NCBI RefSeq assembly: GCF_009377205.1
Contig: NZ_VJZE01000049.1
Location: 1 to 33,687 of the forward strand
DNA length: 33,687 nucleotides
Source: Streptomyces phyllanthi
GTDB taxonomy: Bacteria > Actinomycetota > Actinomycetes > Streptomycetales > Streptomycetaceae
Reading direction: 5' to 3'
Positions 24,536-32,782 of the stretch are shown piece by piece. A program made the translations under genes and the position numbers. Each line of letters starts with the position of its first letter. The first letter of the stretch is position 1. The notes beneath the pieces were generated by a model. The model was not told the DNA's origin. It worked only from the letters and a program-made list of their open reading frames with translations, and made no database searches.

Positions 24536-25573
24536 ATGACCATCACGGACCCCCTCCTGGACGTCAGCGGCCTGACCAAGCACTTCCCGATCCGTGGCGG
24601 CTTCCCGTTCCCCCGCACGGTCGGCGCCGTACGGGCGGTCGACGGACTGGACCTCCAGGTCGCCGAGGGCGAGAGCCTGGGCCTGGTCGGCGAGTCCGGC
24701 TGCGGCAAGTCGACGACGGGCAGGCTGATCACACGCCTGCTGGAGCCGACCACCGGCCGGATCACCTACGCGGGCCGGGACATCACCCACGCGAACCGCA
24801 GACAGCTGGCCTCCGTCCGCCCGGAGATCCAGATGATCTTCCAGGACCCGTACTCGTCCCTCAACCCGCGCCAGACGATCGGGAGGATCGTCGCGGCCCC
24901 GATGGAGATACACGGCATCAGTCCGGCGGGCGGCCGTGAGCGGCGCGTACGCGAGCTCCTGGAGCTCGTGGGCCTCAACCCCGAGCACTACAACCGCTTC
25001 CCGCACGAGTTCTCCGGCGGCCAGCGGCAGCGTATCGGCGTGGCACGCGCGCTGACGCTCTCCCCCAAGCTGATCGTGGCGGACGAACCGGTGTCGGCCC
25101 TGGACGTGTCGATCCAGGCCCAGGTGGTGAACCTCCTCCAGACCCTCCAGAGGGACCTGGGCATCGCCTTCGTCTTCATCGCCCACGACCTCGCGGTGGT
25201 CCGCCACTTCTCCCAGCGGGTCGCGGTGATGTACCTGGGCCGCGTCGTGGAGATCGCGCACCGCTCCGACCTGTACGAGAACCCGCGCCACCCCTACACC
25301 CGTGCCCTGCTCTCCGCGGTCCCCGAGGTGACCGCGGAGGGCGCCCCGCCCCGCGACCGCATCCGGCTGACGGGCGACGTCCCCTCCCCCATCGACCCGC
25401 CCTCCGGCTGCCGCTTCCGCACCCGCTGCTGGAAGGCGACGGACCAGTGCGCCGCCAGGACGCCTCCGCTGGCCCGGATCGAGGGCGACGCCACGGGCCA
25501 CCTCACGGCCTGCCACCACCCGGAGACGGTGGAGAAGCCGGCTGCCGCCCAGGGCCCCGCGACGCCGGGATGA
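24536..25573 (+). CDS. bldKE: Peptide ABC importer ATPase, BldKE-like (DppF type, system 2)
   Basis: The protein has 345 residues from the ATG at 24536 (AAGGA about 12 bases upstream). Motifs are GESGCGKST (Lys58), [41 protein letters not shown] and IAHDLAVV. The C-terminal extension has [15 protein letters not shown] and TACHH, the usual four-Cys set. It is closely related to the last ATPase of system 1, consistent with an old duplication of neighbouring importers. Its TGA stop (25571-25573) lies in a 21-bp insertion-sequence-like motif shared with the end of the convergent VOC gene. Confidence 0.92.
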   Translation: MTITDPLLDVSGLTKHFPIRGGFPFPRTVGAVRAVDGLDLQVAEGESLGLVGESGCGKSTTGRLITRLLEPTTGRITYAGRDITHANRRQLASVRPEIQMIFQDPYSSLNPRQTIGRIVAAPMEIHGISPAGGRERRVRELLELVGLNPEHYNRFPHEFSGGQRQRIGVARALTLSPKLIVADEPVSALDVSIQAQVVNLLQTLQRDLGIAFVFIAHDLAVVRHFSQRVAVMYLGRVVEIAHRSDLYENPRHPYTRALLSAVPEVTAEGAPPRDRIRLTGDVPSPIDPPSGCRFRTRCWKATDQCAARTPPLARIEGDATGHLTACHHPETVEKPAAAQGPATPG

Positions 25574-25591
25574 TCCAAACGACAGGCCCTA
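25571..25591. repeat. Insertion-sequence-end-like motif at the junction of two convergent genes
   Basis: Read on the minus strand the 21 bases are TAGGGCCTGTC followed by GTTTGGATCA. This matches, from memory, a widespread Streptomyces terminal-repeat or solo-end motif. The first 11 bases recur on the plus strand at 19187-19197 in the bldKA leader. The motif supplies the TGA of bldKE and the TAG of the VOC gene. No transposase is present, so it may be a relic end. Confidence 0.4.
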
Positions 25592-25963
25592 GCCGAGTTC
25601 GCCCCGCTCCACGCAGAACTCATTGCCCTCGGGGTCGGCCAGGGTGACCCAGCCGCGGCCGTCGGGCCGGGTGTGGTCCGCGATCATCCGCGCCCCGAGC
25701 CCGATCGCCCGCTCGACCTCCTCCGCACGGGTGCGCCCCTGCGGACGCAGGTCGAAGTGCATCCGGTTCTTGGCCGTCTTGCCCTCGGGCACCCGCACGA
25801 ACAGCAGGCCCGGACCACCGGCGGGATCCGCGATGAGCGCCTCCGGATCACCGGGCTTGTCGTCGTCGGCCAGCGGCCGGCCGAGCAACTCACTCCAGAA
25901 CAGCCCGAGATCGTACGGATCTCCGGTGCAGTCGAAGGTGACATGACGGATGACGGGGTTCAA
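25589..25963 (-). CDS. VOC (glyoxalase/bleomycin-resistance fold) family protein
   Basis: The protein has 124 residues from a TTG at 25963, which has GGGAGG six bases upstream. Extending further upstream gives no family-like sequence. Two beta-alpha-beta-beta-beta units are recognisable: VIRHVTFDCTGDPYDLGLFW with SELLG at the start, and MHFDLRPQG with GWVTLADPEGNEFCV at the end. Metal-binding-type positions (His in RHV and MHF, Glu in NEFC) are present. Actinobacteria have dozens of such small VOC proteins, and the substrate cannot be predicted. It converges on bldKE with 15 bp between stop codons. Confidence 0.88.
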   Translation of the reverse strand: MNPVIRHVTFDCTGDPYDLGLFWSELLGRPLADDDKPGDPEALIADPAGGPGLLFVRVPEGKTAKNRMHFDLRPQGRTRAEEVERAIGLGARMIADHTRPDGRGWVTLADPEGNEFCVERGELG

Positions 25964-26081
25964 CTGGCGCCTCCCGGCGGCTTGTTGTGGTCGCCTTACT
26001 GAATGGTCGCGCAGAACATTTCCCGCTCGTCGTCCCCGTGTCGAGCGATTAACTGAGCCATGCCCCTTCACCTGCGCAGAG

Positions 26082-26112
26082 CGGCCCTGCCCGATGGAGT
26101 CGGGCAGGGCCG
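26082..26112. terminator. Hairpin terminator downstream of the PIN gene
   Basis: A 13-bp perfect stem (26082-26094 with 26100-26112) has a 5-nt loop. It lies 18 bp past the PIN stop. The remaining gap up to the VOC gene (25964-26081) is non-coding and may hold the VOC promoter. Confidence 0.7.
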
Positions 26113-26129
26113 TTGGCAGGAGATCAGGC

Positions 26130-26510
26130 TCAGGGATTGAGATCGAGTACTCGGACCGGACTCCCCTTCCAGCTCTCCGGGGCGACGGTGGCGACGACCG
26201 CCCCGTCGGGCCGTTCGGGCGTCGGCTGGGCCACGTACTCGATCTGTGCCGGGGCCCAGGTGGTCTCGCGTGCGATGGCGAGGGCGGTAGGCAGATCCAG
26301 ATCGAGGACGACGATGCTCGGCAGCGCGGCGATGTGCTCCGCTGTACCGGGCCGAATCCGGTCGGCCTCGACGAGCGCGCACGTGGGTGCGTACAGGAAC
26401 CATCCCGGCGCGGCATGCGCGCGATGGATCAGGCGGGAGGCCAGGGCGTTGCCGGCTCCGGCAGCGACCATGGCCGTGGCATCGAGGATCACATGCAAAG
26501 AGTCGGTCAC
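26130..26510 (-). CDS. PIN-domain toxin-like protein
   Basis: This 126-residue protein starts at a GTG overlapping the stop of the upstream antitoxin-like gene (GTGA). The N-terminal beta strand with the first acidic residue is seen in LHVILDATAM (Asp10). The second acid is Glu48 in CALVEADR. Later acids are less clear (LDLDLPTALAIARET, then PERPDGAVVAT), so the active site may be degenerate. PIN toxins are Mg-dependent ribonucleases cutting tRNA, rRNA or mRNA. The operon order (antitoxin first, overlapping starts) and the palindrome upstream support a type II toxin-antitoxin pair. The target is unknown. Confidence 0.75.
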   Translation of the reverse strand: MTDSLHVILDATAMVAAGAGNALASRLIHRAHAAPGWFLYAPTCALVEADRIRPGTAEHIAALPSIVVLDLDLPTALAIARETTWAPAQIEYVAQPTPERPDGAVVATVAPESWKGSPVRVLDLNP

Positions 26511-26764
26511 GGAGCAGCCGCCTTGGCCAGCCGCCGGTCGAGCTCGGCGTCCAGGCCGGCCTGCTCATCCTTACTGGGGTCGTACCCGTTCCATGCCCGC
26601 AGCACGGCGCGGGCCCGCTCGGCCCGCTCGGCCCGCTCGGCAGGGGTGAGCAGCGAGTCGGCAAGCCGGGCAAGATAAGCGCGCAGCGACAGGCCCTCGC
26701 CGGCCGCTATCTCGGCCAGCCGGTCACGTGCCTCGGCGGGGATGCGGACGTTGGCGTCAGGCAT
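26507..26764 (-). CDS. Ribbon-helix-helix antitoxin-like protein
   Basis: This 85-residue protein starts at an ATG with GGAGGAG seven bases upstream. Residues 3-40 (DANVRIPAEARDRLAEIAAG, then EGLSLRAYLARLADSLL) fit an RHH/Arc-type fold: beta strand followed by two helices. The C-terminal half (AERAERAERARAVLRAW and KDEQAGLDAELDRRLAKAA) is a charged helix that would wrap the toxin. It probably neutralises the overlapping PIN protein and represses its own promoter through the palindrome at 26793-26816. A longer open frame upstream is non-coding. Confidence 0.8.
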   Translation of the reverse strand: MPDANVRIPAEARDRLAEIAAGEGLSLRAYLARLADSLLTPAERAERAERARAVLRAWNGYDPSKDEQAGLDAELDRRLAKAAAP

Positions 26765-26792
26765 GACGAGACTCCTCCCACTCATCCACCCA

Positions 26793-26816
26793 GGGTACGG
26801 GTACGCACCCGTACCC
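26793..26816. promoter_or_regulatory. Perfect palindrome, candidate operator of the toxin-antitoxin pair
   Basis: Arms GGGTACGGGT (26793-26802) and ACCCGTACCC (26807-26816) flank a 4-bp spacer ACGC. The site is 28 bp upstream of the antitoxin ATG, at the expected promoter position. Each arm holds GGGTAC-like half repeats, as expected for a ribbon-helix-helix tetramer. Confidence 0.65.
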
Positions 26817-26858
26817 ATCCACCATTCCCTCCAGTCGCCCACAGCACGCCCCGGCCAT

Positions 26859-27062
26859 CTCATCGCCGCCGGGCTGCCCGCCGAGACCGCCGTCGGTGCC
26901 GCGAGCTGGACCGCCCGCGCCTTTCTCGGCCTCGGCGGCCTGGCCGAGGGCGGACTCGCCGACATCACGGTCTACGACACTGACCCCCGCCGCGAACCGG
27001 CGGCCCTGCGCCATCCCCGGCTCATCGTGCTGCGCGGCCGTGTCGTGGGCCGGATGCCCTAG
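26859..27062 (+). pseudogene. 3' remnant of an amidohydrolase gene
   Basis: About 67 codons read LIAAGLPAETAVGAASWTAR, then AFLGLGGLAEGGLADITVYD, and LRHPRLIVLRGRVVGRMP before TAG. This is the characteristic C-terminal part of metal-dependent amidohydrolases (imidazolonepropionase-like), where LG-L--G--AD-----DP and a final beta strand complete the composite domain. The catalytic barrel is absent: upstream sequence runs straight into the palindrome and antitoxin gene on the opposite strand. It overlaps the stop of the convergent GNAT gene by 4 bp. The precise left boundary is uncertain. Confidence 0.65.
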
Positions 27063-27583
27063 GAGCCGTCCGACGAGCGGTCGGCCACAACGACCAGCCC
27101 GCGCCGGTACCGCGTACCCGGGCGACCATTGATGCTGATCTCGGCCACGGGCGTGAACCCGTTGCGGGCGAGGACGGTCATGGACGCCCGGTTGTCGTGA
27201 GTGGTGACCGCGGTCAGGACGCAGAGCCCGTACTCCTCGGCGGCCAGGCGGCACGCTTCCGTGACCGCGGCCGTCGCGACGCCCCTTCCCGTGGCACGCT
27301 CGCCGATCCGGTAGCCGAGTTCGGCGGTCCCGTCCTCGACGTCCACGAGGTTGACCCGGCCGATCAGGTTTCCCTCGTCGTCCATCACGAGATGGAAGTG
27401 GCACAGTCCCGCGTCCTGCTCGGTGAGGAGGGCGCGGTGGCGGGAGGCGAATTCGGTGAAGTAGGCGTCCCCCCGATCGGGGATCGACCGCGCGAAGTAG
27501 GCGCGGTTCTCCCGCTCGAACGCCAGCAGGGCGTCCGCGTGATCGGCCCGGAGCCGCTCCAGTCTCAGCATGTCCGGCAGCAT
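27059..27583 (-). CDS. GNAT acetyltransferase (RimJ/RimL-like)
   Basis: This 174-residue GNAT protein has the acetyl-CoA loop ERATGRGVATAAVTEACRLA, the motif TAVTTHDNRASMTVLARNGF and the N-terminal LERLRADHADALLAFERENR. These are closest in style to ribosomal-protein alanine acetyltransferases (RimJ/RimL), but many such proteins modify small molecules. Two ATGs are possible (27583 and 27571). GGGAGGTGA lies some 14 bases before the first, so the start is not certain. It converges with and overlaps the amidohydrolase remnant by 4 bp, and is divergent from the third importer operon. Confidence 0.85.
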   Translation of the reverse strand: MLPDMLRLERLRADHADALLAFERENRAYFARSIPDRGDAYFTEFASRHRALLTEQDAGLCHFHLVMDDEGNLIGRVNLVDVEDGTAELGYRIGERATGRGVATAAVTEACRLAAEEYGLCVLTAVTTHDNRASMTVLARNGFTPVAEISINGRPGTRYRRGLVVVADRSSDGS

Positions 27584-27726
27584 ACGTACCGGTGTTCACC
27601 TCCCGCTCCCGCGGTGTGTGCCGTACCGCCAGGCCTCTACCAGCGCCCTTTCACCGGTCTCGGCCAATGGGCCGCGGCATTCGTATCAGCGTGTCATTTC
27701 CGCAGGCCACAAGGGGTCATGCGCCG

Positions 27727-27756
27727 TTGACGGGTGCGGACATCCGCTGGTAGACA
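27727..27756 (+). promoter_or_regulatory. Promoter of peptide importer system 3
   Basis: TTGACG (27727-27732), an 18-bp spacer and TAGACA (27751-27756) fit the Streptomyces vegetative consensus TTGACR-N18-TAGRRT well. The start point would fall near 27763, about 100 nt before the ATG at 27861. The rest of the gap 27584-27860 shows no gene. Confidence 0.6.
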
Positions 27757-27780
27757 CACTCAGCACCCCCGCTGACGTCA

Positions 27781-27810
27781 CCCGGTCAAGCCCGGTCAAG
27801 CCCGATCAAG
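27781..27810 (+). repeat. Three 10-bp direct repeats in the leader of system 3
   Basis: CCCGGTCAAG, CCCGGTCAAG and CCCGATCAAG lie head to tail, followed by a shortened CCCGACAAG at 27814. The one-helical-turn period places each unit on the same DNA face, about 20 bp after the predicted transcription start. This is a plausible operator for a cooperatively binding regulator. Confidence 0.75.
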
Positions 27811-27860
27811 CAGCCCGACAAGCCGTCCCTGTTGCGAGCGATGACGCGAGGTCACCCCCC

Positions 27861-29714
27861 ATGAACACACAAGACCAGCACGGCAGAGCGCGCCCGGGCC
27901 CCCGCGGCCGGCGGTCCCGTACGCTCCGGTTCGGCACCGCCGCCCTGATGTTATGGGCCGGTCTCGCCACCCCGCTGGGCCCCGCGCCCCAGCGGGCCGA
28001 GGCGGCTGAGGACAAGCAGGTCCTCACCGTGGCGGTCGCGCAGAGTGTCGACTCGCTCAGTCCCTTCCTGGCGTCCCGCCTGGTCAGTACGAGCATCCAC
28101 CGGCTGACGTACGAGTACCTGACCAACTACGACCCCAAGGACGCCCGTCCGATCCCGGGCTTCGCCACCAAGTGGTCGCCGTCCGCCGACAAGCTCACCT
28201 GGACCTACACGATCCGCTCCGACTCCACGTGGTCGGACGGCAAGAAGGCCACCGCCGAGGACGCGGCCTGGACCTTCAACAAGATAATGACCGACGAGGG
28301 CGCGGCACCCGCGAACGGCAGCTACGTCACCAACTTCCGGAAGGTGACGGCCCCGAGCCCCACCAAGCTGGTCATCGAACTGAAGAAGCCCCAGGCCACC
28401 ATGGCCGCCCTCGACGTACCGATCGTGCCCAAGCACATCTGGGAGAAGGTCGGGGACTTCTCGGAGTTCAACAACGACAAGACCTTCCCCATTGTCGGCA
28501 ACGGGCCCTTCGTCCTCACCGGCTACAAGCCCGACAGCTATGTGCGGCTCAAGCCCAACAAGGACTTCTGGCGCGGGGCACCGAAGTTCGACGAGTTGGT
28601 CTTCCGGTACTACAAGGACGGTGACGCGGCCGTCGCCGCCCTGCAGAAGGGCGAGGTGTCCTTCGTCCAGGGTCTGACCCCCGCTCAGGCGGCGGCACTG
28701 GAGAAGCAGAAGAACATCAAGGTCAACGACGCGCCCGGCCGCCGCTTCTACGCCCTCGCCACCAACCCGGGCGCCCGCACGAAGGACGGTGAACGCTTCG
28801 GCGACGGCCACGAGTCGCTGCTCGACGAGAAGGTACGGCACGCCCTGTTCATGGCCGTCGACCGCGAGACCATCATCGACAAGGTCTTCCAGGGGCACGC
28901 CGTCAAGGGCGAGGGATACATCCCGCCCCGCTTCCCCCAGTACTTCTGGAAGCCGTCGGCGGGCCAGGAACTCGCCCACGACCCGGCCAAGGCGGCCCAG
29001 CTCCTCGACGAGGCGGGCTACAGGAAGAACGGCGACGGCAAGCGGGTCGGCAAGGACGGCAAGCCGATCAACTACCGCGTCCTGTGCCACGCCACCGACC
29101 CGAACGACAAGGCGGTCGGCCAGTACCTCACGGAGTGGTGGGGCGAGCTGGGCATCGGTGTGACGCTCAACTGCCTCGACAACGTGTCGGACCCGTGGCT
29201 CGCCGGCACCTATGACCTCGCCTTCGACGGCTGGTCCGTCAACCCGGACCCGGACTTCGTGCTGTCGATCCACACCTGCGCCGCGCTTCCCACCACCCCC
29301 GACGCCATCGGCGCGACCGACAACTTCATCTGCGACAAGAAGTACGACGACCTGTACGCGCAGCAGCTCGCCGAGTACGACCCGGCCAGGCGGGCGGAGA
29401 TCGTCAAGCGGATGGAGTCACGGCTGTACGACACCGGGTACATGAACGTGATGGCGTACCCGAACGCCGTCGAGGCCTACCGCACCGACCAGATCAAGTC
29501 CATCGAGACGATGCCCAGCGACGCGGGCAACATCTACGGCCAGGACGGTTACTGGAGCTGGTGGTCGGCGGTTCCGGCCGCCGCGGAGGAGTCGTCCGGC
29601 GGTTCCGGCTCGACCGGTGTCGTCGTCGGCGTCGTCGCGGGCGTCGTGGTCCTCGCGGGCGCCGGGGTGTTCCTCGCGATGCGCCGCCGTTCCACCGCCG
29701 ACGACCGTGAGTAG
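27861..29714 (+). CDS. Peptide-binding protein with C-terminal membrane anchor and a TTA codon (system 3)
   Basis: The protein has 617 residues from the ATG at 27861 (GAGG about 9 bases upstream). The SBP_bac_5 fold is evident: SVDSLSPFLASRLV, WTYTIRSDSTWSDGKKATAE and NGPFVLTGYKPDSYVRLKPN. Export is by a long Sec-type signal (basic RGRRSRTLR, hydrophobic core, AEA near residue 48). There is no lipobox cysteine. Instead a Ser/Gly linker leads to a C-terminal helix at about 586-607 (GVVVGVVAGVVVLAGAGVFL) and a basic RRRS tail, so it is anchored by its C-terminus. Leu31 is encoded by TTA (27951-27953), the only TTA I find in the accepted genes; this predicts dependence on the bldA leucyl-tRNA. 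It heads a five-gene operon. Confidence 0.92.
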   Translation: MNTQDQHGRARPGPRGRRSRTLRFGTAALMLWAGLATPLGPAPQRAEAAEDKQVLTVAVAQSVDSLSPFLASRLVSTSIHRLTYEYLTNYDPKDARPIPGFATKWSPSADKLTWTYTIRSDSTWSDGKKATAEDAAWTFNKIMTDEGAAPANGSYVTNFRKVTAPSPTKLVIELKKPQATMAALDVPIVPKHIWEKVGDFSEFNNDKTFPIVGNGPFVLTGYKPDSYVRLKPNKDFWRGAPKFDELVFRYYKDGDAAVAALQKGEVSFVQGLTPAQAAALEKQKNIKVNDAPGRRFYALATNPGARTKDGERFGDGHESLLDEKVRHALFMAVDRETIIDKVFQGHAVKGEGYIPPRFPQYFWKPSAGQELAHDPAKAAQLLDEAGYRKNGDGKRVGKDGKPINYRVLCHATDPNDKAVGQYLTEWWGELGIGVTLNCLDNVSDPWLAGTYDLAFDGWSVNPDPDFVLSIHTCAALPTTPDAIGATDNFICDKKYDDLYAQQLAEYDPARRAEIVKRMESRLYDTGYMNVMAYPNAVEAYRTDQIKSIETMPSDAGNIYGQDGYWSWWSAVPAAAEESSGGSGSTGVVVGVVAGVVVLAGAGVFLAMRRRSTADDRE

Positions 29715-29766
29715 CCGATGACCCGACCAGCCGTACAGTCCCGGTGGTGGGGGGTGGGTGGCCGTC

Positions 29767-30828
29767 ATGACCGCTGACGCGGCATCCGCGGCCGCCTCCG
29801 CGCCCGCCGGCGCGCCCGGAGGTCCGGCCCGCGGGCCACGGGCGCGCACCGGGGCGTCGTACCTCCGCTACGGTGCGGGAAAGGTGGGCGGCGCGGCCGT
29901 CTCGCTGCTCGCCGTCCTCCTCACCAGCTTCTTCCTCTTCCGGCTGATCCCCGGCGACCCGGTCAAGTACATGACGGGCGGCCGCCAGGTGTCGGCGGAG
30001 CAACTGGCCGCGTATCGCAGGGAGTTCGGGCTCGACCTACCGCTGTGGGAGCAGTTCACGGACTACTGCCGCAAGGCACTCACCGGGGACCTCGGCACGT
30101 CGTACCAGTTCCGGGCGCCCGTCATCGACAAGATCACCGAGGCGCTGCCGAACACGCTGCTGCTCACCGGCACCGCGTTCGTCCTGTACACCGCGCTCGG
30201 CATCCTCCTCGGTACGCGCTCGGCGTGGCGCCACGGCGGGCTCGGCGACCGGCTCAACACGGGGCTGGCGCTGACCCTGTACTCGATCCCGTCGTTCTGG
30301 CTGGGTCTGCTGCTCATCATCGTGTTCTCGGTGGGCATGGGCCCGGTCCCCGGCCTCTTTCCCACCGGTGGCATGGAGTCGGGCGGCGAGGAGGGCTTCG
30401 CGTACGTCGTCGACGTCGCGCACCACCTCGTCCTGCCGGTGGTCACCCTGGTGGCGGTCGACTACGGGCAGACGCTGCTGGTCACACGCTCGGCTCTGCT
30501 CGACGAGATGGGCAGCGACTATCTGACGACCGCGCGCGCCAAGGGGCTCAGGGACGACCTGGTCCGGCGCCGGCACGCCGTACCGAACGCGCTGCTGCCG
30601 ACCGTGACGCTGGTCTTCATCAATCTCGGCCGGACCGTCGCCGGGGTGATCCTCGTGGAGACCGTCTTCTCCTGGCCGGGCCTCGGCGGGCTCTTCTACC
30701 AGGCGCTGAGCGTGCCCGACCTCCCCCTCGTCCAGGGGCTGTTCTTCGTCTTCGCCGCTGCGGTGATCATCATGAACACCCTGGCCGACCTGATCTATCC
30801 GCTGCTCGATCCGAGGGTGGGCCGATGA
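29767..30828 (+). CDS. Peptide ABC importer permease, DppB type (system 3)
   Basis: The protein has 353 residues from ATG 29767 (GGGTGG upstream); a GTG at 29758 would add three. About 35 Ala/Pro/Gly-rich cytoplasmic residues precede the first helix (AAVSLLAVLLTSFFLFRLIP). Then come GDPVKYMTGG, REFGLDLPLWEQFTDYCRKA, GDLGTSY and the core helices. The EAA loop is TARAKGLRDDLVRRRHAVPN and the end is TLADLIYPLLDPRVGR. It lacks the extra periplasmic cysteines seen in the DppB-type permeases of systems 1 and 2. Its stop overlaps the next start (ATGA). Confidence 0.92.
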   Translation: MTADAASAAASAPAGAPGGPARGPRARTGASYLRYGAGKVGGAAVSLLAVLLTSFFLFRLIPGDPVKYMTGGRQVSAEQLAAYRREFGLDLPLWEQFTDYCRKALTGDLGTSYQFRAPVIDKITEALPNTLLLTGTAFVLYTALGILLGTRSAWRHGGLGDRLNTGLALTLYSIPSFWLGLLLIIVFSVGMGPVPGLFPTGGMESGGEEGFAYVVDVAHHLVLPVVTLVAVDYGQTLLVTRSALLDEMGSDYLTTARAKGLRDDLVRRRHAVPNALLPTVTLVFINLGRTVAGVILVETVFSWPGLGGLFYQALSVPDLPLVQGLFFVFAAAVIIMNTLADLIYPLLDPRVGR

Positions 30829-31804
30829 CGACGGAAGCGACTCCCCCGCCGGACGCGACTCCGCCGACGGACGCGACTCCCCCGGTGGCCAAGGACGGTG
30901 GCGGTGGCGGTGCCGGTGCCGGTCCGCGGGCGCTCGCCCGGCAGCGCCGGCTGCGCTCGGTCCTCCGCTTCTGGCGGCAGTACCGCACCCATCGCGCCGG
31001 GCTCCTGGGCCTGGCCGCGCTCGTCCTCTTCGCGCTGACGGCGCTGACCGCGCCGCTGACGGTGGGCTCCGACGTGGCCGGTGTGACCGGCGCGCCCGGT
31101 CGGCCACTGGAGAGCCCGAGCGGGGAGTTCCCCCTGGGCACCGACCGGTTCGGGCGCGATCTGCTGGGCCTGCTGGTGTGGGGCTCCCGGGTGTCGCTGC
31201 TGGTCGGACTGCTCGCGGCGGTGCTGTCGGTGGCGATCGGCGCGCTGGTCGGGATCACGGCTGGGCACTTCCGCGGGGCGTACGCGACCGTGATGATGCG
31301 GATCACGGACTGGTTCCTGGTGATGCCGACGCTGGTGCTCGCCATCGCGCTCGCCACGGTCATGTCCCGCTCGCTCGGCACCATCGTCCTGGCGATCGGC
31401 GTCACGTCCTGGCCGACCACGGCACGTCTGGTGCGGGCACAGACACTGGCGGTGGAGTCACGGCCGTACATCGAACGCGCGAAGGCCCTCGGCGGCGGGC
31501 ACTGGCACATCATGTCCCGGCACGTGCTGCCCAACGTGATGCCCCTGGTGCTGGCGCAGACGACCCTCATGATCTCCTCCTCCATCCTCGCCGAGGCGAC
31601 GCTCGCCTTCCTCGGTCTGGGCGATCCCACGGTGGTGTCGTGGGGCGGTCTGCTCCAGGAGGCGCGCGAGGCGGGTGCGGTCAGCTCCGGTGCCTGGTGG
31701 TACCTGGTGCCGCCGGGTGTCGCGATCGCCGTGGTCGCGCTGGCGTTCACGCTGTGCGGCCGTGCGGTGGAGTCCGTGCTCAACCCCAGGCTGGGGGTGG
31801 CCCG

Positions 31805-31808
<4 letters not shown>
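30825..31808 (+). CDS. Peptide ABC importer permease, DppC type (system 3)
   Basis: The protein has 327 residues from the ATG overlapping the previous stop. The N-terminus contains a short Pro/Thr repeat (TPPPDATPPTDATPP) and a Gly stretch before the basic RQRRLRSVLRFWRQYRTHR and helix 1. GTDRFGRDLLGLLVWGSRVS is the standard DppC/OppC motif. The EAA loop is ERAKALGGGHWHIMSRHVLP and a late motif is LAFLGLGDPTVVSWG. It carries no collagen-like repeat. The TTG start of the following ATPase overlaps its stop by 4 bp (TTGA). Confidence 0.92.

Positions 31809-32778
<970 letters not shown>

Positions 32779-32782
<4 letters not shown>

Noticed and set aside
25571..27583. An integrated mobile element between importers 2 and 3
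   Set aside because: No integrase, transposase or matching direct repeats were seen. A remnant motif, a toxin-antitoxin pair and a gene fragment suggest past recombination but not an intact element.
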